The position numbers and the translations under genes are program-made. This document shows positions 38,132 to 46,051 of a DNA stretch of 64,000 nt, in pieces. How positions within the stretch are numbered: position 1 is the first letter of the stretch; each line of letters starts with the position of its first letter. This DNA is from Candidatus Nitrotoga sp. LAW (GTDB lineage: Bacteria > Pseudomonadota > Gammaproteobacteria > Burkholderiales > Gallionellaceae), in the NCBI GenBank assembly GCA_003402315.1, contig QFXI01000021.1, positions 124,001 to 188,000 on the forward strand. The letters run 5' to 3'. The notes under the pieces are model-generated. The model saw only the letters and a list, made by a program, of their open reading frames with translations, made no database searches and had not been told where the DNA came from.

Positions 38132-39397
38132 GTGCGTGATTTGATCGTCACTGCCATCGTGTTTGGGGTTCTGCCCATGGCCTTATCGCGTCCACATGTT
38201 GGCATTTACCTCTATTCCTGGTTGAGCTACATGAATCCCCATAAGCTGGCTTGGGGTTTCGCGACGACCATGCCATTTGCATATATCGTGGCAATAACGA
38301 CATTAATTAGCATATTCACATCAAAAGAGCCGAAGCACATGCCGTGGACACGCGAAATGACAGTGCTACTTATATATGTTCTATGGATGTCTATAACCAC
38401 CTATTTTGCATTTTTCTACAATCTTGCCTGGGAGCAATTACAGAAAGTCCTTAAAATCCAACTCATGATTTTTCTTACACCGTTGGTAATAAATAACCGC
38501 CAACGATTACATGGTTTGGTTTGGATAATAGCCCTGTCACTTGGTTTCTATGGTGTGAAAGGTGGAATTTTCACGATACTGAAAGGGGGGGCACACCGTG
38601 TTATGGGGCCACCAGGAACATTCATCGACGGCAACAATGAAATCGCTTTGGCTTTACTAATGACTATTCCTCTAATGCGTTATTTACAGCTAACTGAAAC
38701 ACGCAAGTGGCTACATCAAGGGTTAGGGGCGGCCATGGTACTTACCGCAGTATCGGCCATCGGCTCACAATCACGCGGTGCGCTAGTGGGCGCGGCGGTA
38801 ATGGGCTCAATCTTCTGGATGAAAAGTCGAAATAAATTCTTCACCGGCATTATGCTTGTCGTCGCTATCGGTATGGTAGCCCTCGTTATGCCACCAGAGT
38901 GGTATGCCCGCATGACAACCATTAAAACATACGAGCAAGATGCATCCGCGCTAGGCCGAATTAACGCTTGGTGGACAGCATGGAATGTGGCTAAGGCCCG
39001 TCTCACAGGTGGTGGGTTTGAAATGTTCCAGTATCAAACATTTCACGCGTATGCACCCGACCCAGTCAATGTCCATGATGTGCATAGTGTATATTTTGAA
39101 GTGCTGGGTGAGCACGGATTTATCGGACTTGGGCTGTGGTTGTTACTTGCCATCTTGACGTGGCAAACTGGCTCTTGGGTAATCAAACAAGCAAAACGTG
39201 ATCCTGACAAAAAATGGGCAGCGGATTTAGCCGCAATGGGACAAGTAAGCATGATTGGCTATGCAACGGCCGGAGCCTTTCTTGGATTGTCCAATTTCGA
39301 TCTCTATTACCACCTACTAATGATTATCATACTAACTAAAATAATTTTATTGAAGGAACAAGCACAAACAACCAGTGTAATTACAGCAACACGTTAA
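38132..39397 (+). CDS. XrtA-associated O-antigen ligase/polymerase-like protein
   Basis: This multi-pass membrane protein of 421 residues has about ten hydrophobic segments. The opening (MRDLIVTAIVFGVLPMALSR, then PHVGIYLYSWLSYMNPHKLA) and the central GTFIDGNNEIALALLMTIPL are diagnostic of the exosortase A ligase family. The Wzy_C block with SQSRGALVG and the periplasmic loop ending HDVHSVYFEVLGEHG carries the conserved His. It probably polymerises or ligates repeat units. A GTG start at 38132 is supported by GGGAG eight bases upstream. It closes the exopolysaccharide locus. Confidence 0.9.
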   Translation: MRDLIVTAIVFGVLPMALSRPHVGIYLYSWLSYMNPHKLAWGFATTMPFAYIVAITTLISIFTSKEPKHMPWTREMTVLLIYVLWMSITTYFAFFYNLAWEQLQKVLKIQLMIFLTPLVINNRQRLHGLVWIIALSLGFYGVKGGIFTILKGGAHRVMGPPGTFIDGNNEIALALLMTIPLMRYLQLTETRKWLHQGLGAAMVLTAVSAIGSQSRGALVGAAVMGSIFWMKSRNKFFTGIMLVVAIGMVALVMPPEWYARMTTIKTYEQDASALGRINAWWTAWNVAKARLTGGGFEMFQYQTFHAYAPDPVNVHDVHSVYFEVLGEHGFIGLGLWLLLAILTWQTGSWVIKQAKRDPDKKWAADLAAMGQVSMIGYATAGAFLGLSNFDLYYHLLMIIILTKIILLKEQAQTTSVITATR

Positions 39398-39596
39398 CCA
39401 GGAACCTACAGTTATACCAAGCTTAAAAAACCGGCATGACACATTTATTGATAATTAATCAAATTATTATCACTATAAAAAATTTACAAATGATTGTTTT
39501 CATGACTTGCCCAGCAAGCTAAACGATTATTGACAGCACCGCAAGACCATATTTCACGCAAAAAATTGTTCAACATTCCTTAATCTAATAAAACAT

Positions 39597-40145
39597 ATGA
39601 CAAATACACTTAAAATTGGCCTCATTTCAATTAGCGACCGAGCCAGTAGCGGCGTTTATCAGGATGCTGGCTTGCCAGCGTTACAAGAATGGTTTACACA
39701 AACGCTGACTAGCCCGTGGCAATGTGTCACACGTTTGATACCGGATGAACAGACGATGATTGAGGCTACCTTAATCGAATTAGCAGACCAGGAAAAGTGC
39801 CACCTGATCTTGACTACTGGAGGAACCGGTCCAGCGTTACGCGATGTTACGCCGGAGGCTACATTGGCTGTGGCACACAAGGTATTACCGGGTTTCGGAG
39901 AACAAATGCGCGCAGTCAGCTTGCGTTATGTTCCTACGGCAATTTTGTCACGTCAACTTGGTGTGACACGCGGACAGTCCCTGATTTTAAACCTGCCCGG
40001 ACAACCAAAGGCAATCAAGGAAACACTGGATGGAATTTTTGCCGCCGTGCCTTACTGCATAGATTTAATTGGTGGGCCCTACATAGAAACAAATCCAGAC
40101 GTACTAACGTCATTTCGCCCCAAGTCAGCGCAGCGACAAAAATAA
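39597..40145 (+). CDS. mogA: Molybdopterin adenylyltransferase MogA
   Basis: MogA adenylates molybdopterin so that MoeA can insert molybdate. The 182-residue protein shows LISISDRASSGVYQDAGLPAL, the MPT-binding LILTTGGTGPALRDVTPEAT and LILNLPGQPKAIKETLDGIF blocks. The stop at 40145 faces the moaC stop at 40147 with one base between them, so the two genes converge. No clear ribosome site precedes the ATG (AATAAAACAT), so translation may be modest. The other molybdopterin genes lie on the opposite strand. Confidence 0.92.
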   Translation: MTNTLKIGLISISDRASSGVYQDAGLPALQEWFTQTLTSPWQCVTRLIPDEQTMIEATLIELADQEKCHLILTTGGTGPALRDVTPEATLAVAHKVLPGFGEQMRAVSLRYVPTAILSRQLGVTRGQSLILNLPGQPKAIKETLDGIFAAVPYCIDLIGGPYIETNPDVLTSFRPKSAQRQK

Positions 40146-40146
40146 G

Positions 40147-40629
40147 TTATGCAGCTTGCCAATGCCCAGAACGCCCACCCTTTTTTTCCAGTAAGCGTAG
40201 CCGGTTAATTTCCATGCCACGATCAACCGCCTTGCACATATCATAGATAGTAAGCAGGGCGATACTTACTGCGATCATGGCTTCTATTTCGACACCGGTA
40301 CGGCCAAACGTTTCTGCGGTGGCGATGCACTCCACCGTGCTATTCTCATGATCGAGATGAAACTCTACCGCAACACGGGTCAGATACAATGGGTGGCATA
40401 ATGGAATCAATTCAGCGGTACGTTTGCTCGCCTGTATTGCAGCAATACGCGCTATACCCAGCACATCGCCCTTCTTGGCGGTACCGGAAGCAATCAACTC
40501 CAACGTACTGGGACTCATTTTGATACTACCGGACGCTTTTGCGATACGCTGGGTCTCGCCCTTGCCAGCAACATCCACCATATGTGCCTGTCCGTCTTGA
40601 TCGAAGTGGGTCATGCCATTTGTTGTCAT
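40147..40629 (-). CDS. moaC: Cyclic pyranopterin monophosphate synthase MoaC
   Basis: MoaC converts the MoaA product to cyclic pyranopterin monophosphate. The 160-residue protein begins [20 protein letters not shown] and has [17 protein letters not shown] with the conserved Lys and His-Pro, plus [20 protein letters not shown] and the KAVDRGMEI end with the active-site Asp/Lys. Its ATG overlaps the moaE stop by four bases. It is the last gene of the minus-strand mobB-moaD-moaE-moaC run. No moaA or moaB was seen here. Confidence 0.95.
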   Translation of the reverse strand: MTTNGMTHFDQDGQAHMVDVAGKGETQRIAKASGSIKMSPSTLELIASGTAKKGDVLGIARIAAIQASKRTAELIPLCHPLYLTRVAVEFHLDHENSTVECIATAETFGRTGVEIEAMIAVSIALLTIYDMCKAVDRGMEINRLRLLEKKGGRSGHWQAA

Positions 40630-41105
40630 GCTGATTTCCTGACCGTATCGTTATGCCAATGTTCCATGCGTTTCACGTCTGTCTCACGTGTTTCCAGCCA
40701 CTGTGACCCTTCCCTGGTCTGTTCTTTTTTCCAGAATGGGGCAGCAGTTTTCAGGTAGTCAATAATAAATTCGCAACCCGCAAATGCCTCACCACGATGT
40801 AATGCCGTTGTCGCCACCAGCACAATCTGATCATTTGCAAACAATTGGCCAATACGGTGAATTACACGTACATTTATTAAACTCCACCGTTCAGTCGCCT
40901 CAGCAATGATTTTATTCAACGCCTTTTCAGTCATGCCGGGATAGTATTCAAGATAAATACTTTCTATCGTTTCATTATGACTAAAGTCGCGCACTAAACC
41001 GACAAAGCTAACCATGGCGCCCACTTTTGAGTTTCCAGAACGCAGGGTTGTCAATTCGGCGGCAAGGTCAAAATCGCCTTCCTGTATTAATACGCTCATT
41101 ATCAA
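40626..41105 (-). CDS. moaE: Molybdopterin synthase catalytic subunit MoaE
   Basis: MoaE inserts sulfur from MoaD into the precursor. The 159-residue protein has [47 protein letters not shown] and a C-terminal catalytic block with [16 protein letters not shown], where the two lysines bind the substrate. Its start overlaps moaD by four bases, so the two synthase subunits are translationally coupled. All conserved residues are present. Confidence 0.95.
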   Translation of the reverse strand: MIMSVLIQEGDFDLAAELTTLRSGNSKVGAMVSFVGLVRDFSHNETIESIYLEYYPGMTEKALNKIIAEATERWSLINVRVIHRIGQLFANDQIVLVATTALHRGEAFAGCEFIIDYLKTAAPFWKKEQTREGSQWLETRETDVKRMEHWHNDTVRKSA

Positions 41106-41356
41106 CCTCCGGAGATAGGTGAGAAAATGGCGATCTCATCATGCTCGTTAATGGCAGCAGGCAAACCAGCAAACTCTTGATTAATCGCACAACGCACGCG
41201 GCTGTCTGCCAGCTCCTGCGCCCATATATCTCCACGCAAACGCAGCCATGCCAGAAGACCGGCTAGCGTAGATGCTTCTGCTGGCACATCTGCAGTTTCG
41301 CGTGATATCTTCAAATGCTCTCTCGGTCGACCGAAATACACCAATTCAATTTTCAT
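41102..41356 (-). CDS. moaD: Molybdopterin synthase sulfur carrier subunit MoaD
   Basis: MoaD is a ubiquitin-fold carrier of 84 residues ending in the required Gly-Gly (FSPISGG), whose C-terminal glycine becomes a thiocarboxylate. The core blocks are ELVYFGRPREHLKI and VRCAINQEFAG. It is the intact copy: a second moaD 276 bases upstream has lost this tail. The region just upstream (41357 to about 41455) is a degraded copy of the mobB 3' end, showing that the pair arose by tandem duplication. Confidence 0.93.
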   Translation of the reverse strand: MKIELVYFGRPREHLKISRETADVPAEASTLAGLLAWLRLRGDIWAQELADSRVRCAINQEFAGLPAAINEHDEIAIFSPISGG

Positions 41357-41455
41357 GGTTGTTCCTGGAAAAGTAATTCAAAATAAATACGGCTAATTCC
41401 TTTAAGCATGTTCATATCAAGTATAGATCATGAGAATTTCTTGGCTCTATGTGAA
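41357..41455 (-). pseudogene. Degraded copy of the mobB 3' end (duplication scar)
   Basis: The sequence directly upstream of moaD aligns, with scattered mismatches, to the 3' end of mobB directly upstream of the second moaD. Shared stretches include CCTGGAAAA, AATTCA, TTCCTTT and ATATCAAG in the same order. The offset is about 599 bases. It has no open frame of its own and marks a tandem duplication of the mobB tail plus moaD. Confidence 0.78.
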
Positions 41456-41508
41456 ATAAAGTGTGTAATCAACTTTCAACCTCCCACAAAAAAATCCCAC
41501 AAAAAATT

Positions 41509-41553
41509 AAATCCGTTCGTCCTTGGCCAGTCGAAGGATGAGCGGATTTTTTT
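41509..41553. terminator. Long hairpin with T run; terminator or REP-like element
   Basis: Arms at 41509-41524 (AAATCCGTTCGTCCTT) and 41534-41549 pair over 16 bases with two G-T wobbles and a nine-base loop. Seven T residues follow on the plus strand. The core also resembles the common bacterial palindrome family containing CCGTTCGTCC...GGATGAACGG, so it may be a REP-like element rather than a true terminator. It lies between the two moaD copies. Confidence 0.6.
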
Positions 41554-41631
41554 CACCAAGCGAGAAACATCCGTGCGGCGTGCAGCGGTGGGCGAACGTT
41601 TTGTGTAGTAACTTATAAAATTACTGCAAAA

Positions 41632-41955
41632 TCAAGAGCATATATTCTGTTTAAAGCGTGGCTCAATTGGCCTTAAACGTGGATCATCAATCCAAAATTC
41701 TGAACAGCCATGGTAATGGGCGGTGATGGCAACTTCGTCATTTTTATTCAATACTCTTGCCAGACCGGCAAACTCCTGATTAACCGCGCAGCGCACACGA
41801 TCTTCGTTCATTTCTTGTGCCCATACTTCTCCACGTAAACTTAGCCACGCAAGCAGACCAGAAAGCGTCAACGACTCACCCGGAACATCTACAGTTTCCT
41901 GTGATATTTTCAAATTTTCTCTAGGCTTACCAAAATACACTATCTCAATTTTCAT
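41632..41955 (-). CDS. Second moaD copy, C-terminal Gly-Gly lost
   Basis: The first 75 residues match the intact moaD downstream (EIVYFGKPRENLKI, VRCAVNQEFAGLARV). The frame then runs into ITAHYHGCSEFWIDD and 30 further residues to ICS, with no Gly-Gly. Reading another frame from about 41730 gives PPITM, the expected FPPITGG end with changes, so a small deletion shifted the frame. Without the terminal glycine it cannot be thiocarboxylated, so it is probably a pseudogene that is still open. It overlaps mobB by 11 bases. Confidence 0.8.
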   Translation of the reverse strand: MKIEIVYFGKPRENLKISQETVDVPGESLTLSGLLAWLSLRGEVWAQEMNEDRVRCAVNQEFAGLARVLNKNDEVAITAHYHGCSEFWIDDPRLRPIEPRFKQNICS

Positions 41956-42460
41956 GACTTTCCCTGGAAAAATAATTCAGAATAAACTCAGCCACTTCCT
42001 TTGGCGCATCAATATCAAGCACAGGAAGCGGGAATTTGTCTTTGCTATTTGTCACAACTGCAATAATTCCCGGCTCAGTTGGATATAGACTTTCAGTCCC
42101 GGTTTCTTTGCGATGCACTTCCAGTTTTGGTATGGCTGCATGCTTGTAACCTTCCGCCAATATAAGGTCATAGGCTGAGAACCGTGAACAGAGATATTCC
42201 AGGCTAGGCTCCGGTTCATCGTTCAGTTCATGCATTAAAGCCCATCTTTGCGCAGAAACAATCAATACTTCGCTTGCACCTGCCTTGCGATGGCGATAGG
42301 TATCTTTACCCGGCTTGTCGATGTCGAAATCATGGTGGGCATGCTTAATAACGGCAATACGCAAGCCTTGTGCCGTCAGAAAAGGAATAACTTTTTCCAA
42401 CAACGTCGTTTTGCCGCTACCGGAATAACCCGCGAAACCCATTATTTTTTTATCAGACAT
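41945..42460 (-). CDS. mobB: Molybdopterin-guanine dinucleotide biosynthesis protein MobB
   Basis: MobB is a P-loop GTP-binding protein that assists MobA in making the guanine dinucleotide cofactor. The 171-residue protein has Walker A GFAGYSGSGKTTLLEKVI, then RIAVIKHAHHDFDIDKPGKD, TYRHRKAGASEVLI and DLILAEGYKHAAIPKLEVHR, all typical. It is the first gene of the minus-strand molybdopterin run. Only its final codons overlap the second moaD. The promoter should lie in the gap at 42461-42990. Confidence 0.95.
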   Translation of the reverse strand: MSDKKIMGFAGYSGSGKTTLLEKVIPFLTAQGLRIAVIKHAHHDFDIDKPGKDTYRHRKAGASEVLIVSAQRWALMHELNDEPEPSLEYLCSRFSAYDLILAEGYKHAAIPKLEVHRKETGTESLYPTEPGIIAVVTNSKDKFPLPVLDIDAPKEVAEFILNYFSRESHEN

Positions 42461-42990
42461 AAAGTTTTTTAATTATTGCTCGTGACCAAATTATAGTATC
42501 AGCGTAGCGTACAGTGAACCCATCCGTCAAGACAGAAGTCAATCTGACTTGAGCTGTTCTGTATACCTCAGCGCAACTGTATTACGCTACCTCATTCTTG
42601 CTAACCACCCTGCCCCGATTTCATACCGAAATGTGAATTTCACATTTCGGTAATAGCAACTCAAAGAGCGCATCATCCGCTACCCTCCCGATACCGTGGT
42701 TATTCAGCCTGCTAGTGAAATCATATTTCCCTGCTGTACCGGTTGATCTTAATGCACCCAAAAAACTGCATCTGCTGCTCTAGACTCTAACAACCTACAA
42801 ATTGTCCTGTAAAATGTTAAGTAGGTTCTGAGAAACTGGACATGCACATTATCCGAATAAAACAATCTCGCTACTTTAAAAATAATCTTACTGCAGGTTT
42901 TCAAAGGGGATAAAAACCCTTATGCAAACTTGCCTCCCATTTTATGAGCAACTACCACGCAACCCACTTTTGCTTGTGTGAGACAATTTC
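42461..42990. other. Divergent intergenic region with a perfect palindrome
   Basis: This gap separates mobB (minus) from nth (plus). The main feature is the 29-base palindrome at 42624-42652. Short open stretches on both sides (for example FTSRLNNHGIGRVADDALFE on the minus strand) look like degraded coding sequence, but no family was recognised. No tRNA or terminator was seen. Confidence 0.5.
42624..42652. promoter_or_regulatory. Perfect 14-base inverted repeat, possible orphan operator
   Basis: The arms are TACCGAAATGTGAA and its exact reverse complement, separated by one T. An odd-length perfect palindrome of this size suits a dimeric regulator of helix-turn-helix type. No regulator gene is adjacent, and the neighbours are housekeeping genes, so it may be left over from a lost toxin-antitoxin or mobile element. 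Confidence 0.5.
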
Positions 42991-43623
42991 GTGAATCCTG
43001 CAAAACGCCAAGAAATTTTTCTGCGCCTGCAAGCAGCCAATCCGCACCCTACCACTGAGTTGGAATACCACTCGGCATTTGAGCTCCTTGTGGCGGTGAT
43101 CCTCTCGGCACAAGCTACCGATGTCAGCGTAAATGCTGCCACCCGGCAATTATTCCCGATAGCTAACACGCCGCAGAGCATGCTCGATCTGGGCGAAGAA
43201 AAATTGCGCGGCTATGTTCAACGCATCGGCCTTTACAAAACCAAGGCAAAACACATTATTCAAACCTGTCAGCTATTATTGAAAAATAATGACGGCAAAG
43301 TGCCGCAAACACGCGAGGCACTGGAAGCTCTTCCGGGCGTAGGACGCAAGACCGCAAACGTAGTGCTCAACACTGCCTTCGGCCAACCCACCATCGCAGT
43401 GGATACCCACATATTTCGCGTATCCAACCGCACCGGCCTTGCTCCCGGCAAGACCGTGCTGGAAGTGGAACAAAAACTGCTCAAGTTCGTACCGGACAAA
43501 TTCAAACATGATGCACACCATTGGCTGATCCTGCATGGACGCTATGTATGTCAAGCACGCAAACCAAAATGTGGCATTTGCAGCATCGTTAATCTGTGCG
43601 AATACCACTACAAGGAAATATAA
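42991..43623 (+). CDS. nth: Endonuclease III (DNA glycosylase/AP lyase)
   Basis: Nth removes oxidised pyrimidines from DNA. The 210-residue protein has the helix-hairpin-helix ALPGVGRKTANVVLN with catalytic Lys, the catalytic Asp in IAVDTHIFRV, and the [4Fe-4S] cluster motif Cys-x6-Cys-x2-Cys-x5-Cys at the end (CQARKPKCGICSIVNLC). It starts at GTG. The DUF1841 gene follows three bases after the stop, so they share a transcript. Confidence 0.95.
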   Translation: MNPAKRQEIFLRLQAANPHPTTELEYHSAFELLVAVILSAQATDVSVNAATRQLFPIANTPQSMLDLGEEKLRGYVQRIGLYKTKAKHIIQTCQLLLKNNDGKVPQTREALEALPGVGRKTANVVLNTAFGQPTIAVDTHIFRVSNRTGLAPGKTVLEVEQKLLKFVPDKFKHDAHHWLILHGRYVCQARKPKCGICSIVNLCEYHYKEI

Positions 43624-43626
43624 AAA

Positions 43627-44049
43627 ATGTTCAATCCCAGCAGAGATGAAGCACGGCTATTCCTCATCGATACTTGGCGCAAGCGTCGCGCAGGCACGCT
43701 GCTCTCCCCACTGGAAGACCTCACTGCGCAACTAATCGAAAAGCACCCAGAATATTACGCCATGCTGGAAAATCCGGAACGCTATCAGGATAAAGACTAC
43801 ACACCAGAGCAAGGCACGACCAACCCCTTCCTGCACCTGATGATGCACCTCACCATTGAAGAACAGATTTCCATCGACCAGCCGCATGGCATCCGCATGC
43901 ACTTTCAGCGGCTTGTCGCAAAACATGAATCAGAACACAACGCTCAACATCGCATGATGGAATGCCTGGGTGAAATGATCTGGCAGGCACAACGTAACGG
44001 CACGGCCCCAGATGCAAACGTATATTTGAATTGTCTGGAGAAACAATAG
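43627..44049 (+). CDS. DUF1841 family protein
   Basis: The 140-residue protein begins MFNPSRDEARLFLIDTWRKRRAGTLLSPLE and has EKHPEYYAMLENPERY, NPFLHLMMHLTIEEQISIDQP and a C-terminal helix with conserved His and Glu (EHNAQHRMMECLGEMIWQAQ). These are the features of DUF1841, which is common beside nth in proteobacteria. His/Glu spacing suggests a helical metal-binding fold, but the function is unknown. Its stop overlaps the next start by one base. Confidence 0.92.
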   Translation: MFNPSRDEARLFLIDTWRKRRAGTLLSPLEDLTAQLIEKHPEYYAMLENPERYQDKDYTPEQGTTNPFLHLMMHLTIEEQISIDQPHGIRMHFQRLVAKHESEHNAQHRMMECLGEMIWQAQRNGTAPDANVYLNCLEKQ

Positions 44050-44585
44050 TGGCAAATCGTTTAAGCAAAATCGTCACCCGCACGGGCGATAAAGGAAGCA
44101 CTGGACTAGCCGACGGCACGCGCGTGGAAAAATATTGCGCACGCATTCACGCTATCGGCAGCGTAGATGAACTCAACAGCCACCTCGGCGTACTGCTCGC
44201 TGAAACCGTACCGGACGACGTGCGCAACTTGTTGTTACATGTACAGCATGACCTGTTTGATCTCGGTGGCGCATTGGCATACCCTGCTGCGCAATTTACC
44301 GAAGACAAGCTTCTGCACATGGATGTCGCCATTGCTCACTACAACGCCGACCTGCCACCGCTTAAGGAATTCATCCTGCCGGGTGGAACCCGTGCAGCGG
44401 CACAATGCCATGTGGCGCGTACCGTGGCACGCCGGGCTGAACGAGACTTCGCCGCACTCGCCCACCTCGAAGCCGTGCCACAACATGGCCTACCCTACCT
44501 AAACCGTCTTTCTGACTTATTGTTCATACTGTGTCGTGTACTAAATCGTACAATGGGGCAAGAAGAAACTTTATGGCAAAGATAA
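44049..44585 (+). CDS. Cob(I)yrinic acid a,c-diamide adenosyltransferase (PduO type)
   Basis: This enzyme transfers adenosyl from ATP to cobalamin. The N-terminal ATP motif is TRTGDKGSTGLADGTRVEK, followed by SVDELNSHLG, FILPGGTRAAAQCHVARTVARRAER and the C-terminal YLNRLSDLLFILCRVLN, all typical of the PduO/MMAB family. The GTG at 44049 is chosen because GGAGAAACAATA precedes it. An in-frame TTG 18 bases upstream lies before that ribosome site. Length (178 residues) is normal. Confidence 0.92.
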   Translation: MANRLSKIVTRTGDKGSTGLADGTRVEKYCARIHAIGSVDELNSHLGVLLAETVPDDVRNLLLHVQHDLFDLGGALAYPAAQFTEDKLLHMDVAIAHYNADLPPLKEFILPGGTRAAAQCHVARTVARRAERDFAALAHLEAVPQHGLPYLNRLSDLLFILCRVLNRTMGQEETLWQR

Positions 44586-44633
44586 TTTAGTAAAGCTGTA
44601 AAGAGACATAACTGTCAACCTTGACAGCTCCAT

Positions 44634-44869
44634 TTGATCCCAACTTTCCGAGGTATCGCTATTTCAATTCACAATGTCAGTCAGAGCTACCGGTTTTACA
44701 AGAACCAGCGGGTTGCCATTGCTGCGCTGGCGCCCTCTTACTTTCGAAAGATATGGCCTGAGTCCAAGCCTTGCGGGGGTCCATTTCTCAGTTATTCAAG
44801 GCAACGAACAACAGCTGCGACGTTAACCGGTTTACCATTCAATTCGAGAATGGAATGCCTTTGCATTAA
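44634..44869 (+). pseudogene. wzt relic: both ends joined by an internal deletion
   Basis: The 5' part reads GIAISIHNVSQSYRFY (44650-44700), matching the start of the intact Wzt at 51772 (EIVIDVQNLSKRYEIY). The 3' part, in the same direction from about 44795, reads TNNSCDVNRFTIQFENGMPLH and a stop at 44867-44869. This matches the end of the intact Wzt (SNNSCDVKQFVIQLEDGMPLH). About 1.2 kb of the ABC domain between them is gone and the two ends are in different frames. It directly precedes a sulfotransferase, as the intact wzt directly precedes a sulfotransferase relic. Confidence 0.82.
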
Positions 44870-44908
44870 ATCGAAAATTTCTACACAAAAAATTCAGGAT
44901 ACGCCCAT

Positions 44909-45589
44909 ATGTTAATTAGCTTCAAAAAGCAATTTATTTATACAAAAACAATGAAGACTGCCGGTACATCGGTGGAATCTTATTTCGAAAAATACTGCAT
45001 GCCTGATGACAAATGGGAATTTGCTCATGCGAGAGAACAGCATGTTAGTGAATATGGAATCGTTGGATACCGCGGCATAAACCCGGAAGGTAAAGACTGG
45101 TTCAACCACATGTCAGCCGAAGCAATCAGGACAAACATAGGAAATTCCATATGGGAAAACTATTTTAAGTTTTGTGTCATACGCAACCCTTTTGACAAGG
45201 TGATCTCAGGCTTTCATTTCCTGGAGTTATCAGATAGCGATACAAACCAAAAAAGCTATCGCTTGGAAAATCACAGCCTAATCGAAAGATTCAGAAAGTG
45301 GATAGCTTCAGGAGGTGCAGAACGCGTTGTTGATAGAGGGACATATATGATAGATGGCAAGGTCTGCATCGACTATTTTGTGAGGTACGAAGAGCTTGAA
45401 TCCGGCTTGAATCATATATGCCAGCAATTAGATATTCCCTTTGAACTTAACAAATTACCCCGACTAAAGATAAGCGCCAGAGATCGTGATTTGAATATCG
45501 CTTCTTATTATGACCAATCGAGCATCGACGTGGTAATGAAGTTATTCGAATTTGAATTAGATTATTTTGGTTACCTGGCTCCGAAATAA
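44909..45589 (+). CDS. Sulfotransferase family 2 protein
   Basis: This predicted PAPS-dependent sulfotransferase has 226 residues. The 5'-phosphosulfate loop is FIYTKTMKTAGTSVESYF and the 3'-phosphate motif is FCVIRNPFDKVISGFHF, in the right order and spacing for the PF03567-like family. There is no signal peptide, so it acts in the cytosol, probably on a sugar or lipid-linked glycan. It has two decayed partial copies at 53297 and 54785. Lower GC content than its neighbours suggests transfer. Confidence 0.82.
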   Translation: MLISFKKQFIYTKTMKTAGTSVESYFEKYCMPDDKWEFAHAREQHVSEYGIVGYRGINPEGKDWFNHMSAEAIRTNIGNSIWENYFKFCVIRNPFDKVISGFHFLELSDSDTNQKSYRLENHSLIERFRKWIASGGAERVVDRGTYMIDGKVCIDYFVRYEELESGLNHICQQLDIPFELNKLPRLKISARDRDLNIASYYDQSSIDVVMKLFEFELDYFGYLAPK

Positions 45590-46051
45590 CAATGATCATT
45601 TTTATGGGTTCCGTGACTTTGCAATTTGCGGGGTCCCATTGCATTGCCTGACCAGCGCTCGCTTGAATACCTTGATAGCAAAAAGATACGCCACTTTACA
45701 GGTTATTCAGGTAAGACTACGTAGTTAAGGCTTCAGGATGTCGGTTATTTTTACACATTCATTTGAACTTATGCTTCTAATATTTATGAGCTCAACATTT
45801 TATAAATTAAGCCGTTGTAGATACTAACGTACTTGTTTTTAACATACGTTTGGCATGGTTTATGCTTATTCTTTAAATTAAAAGCAGGCAGCAAACATTT
45901 TGCTCTGCTTAATCTGAGATCATGGGATTTCAAAGAAAAATGTTAGATATTTGGCACTATTACCAGCGTATACTTCCATCTGAATTTGCAGAATCTGGAT
46001 GCCTTAAAATACCGAACAAGCTCAATTTAACCAACAACCTAGGAGATTAAC
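45590..46051. other. Intergenic region with sigma-54 promoter and long leader
   Basis: Nothing coding was recognised. It carries the sigma-54 site at 45850-45867. The transcript start is expected near 45877, giving a leader of roughly 175 bases before the TTG at 46052. Upstream activator sites for the enhancer-binding protein would be expected between about 45650 and 45800. Confidence 0.55.
45850..45867 (+). promoter_or_regulatory. Sigma-54 promoter of the beta-helix genes
   Basis: TTGGCATGGTTTATGCTT has GG at 45852-45853 and GC at 45864-45865, spaced by exactly ten bases as sigma-54 RNA polymerase requires. It matches TGGCACG and TTGC at nine of eleven key positions. It is nearly identical in form to the site before the PEP-CTERM gene (49307-49324). 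Confidence 0.78.

Noticed and set aside
41945-42460. Reading mobB and the second moaD as one fused gene
   Set aside because: They are in different frames with an 11-base overlap and each has its own start, so they are separate genes.
44586-44633. CTGTCAA/TTGACAG inverted repeat as a terminator
   Set aside because: The arms are only seven bases with a two-base gap and no T run follows.
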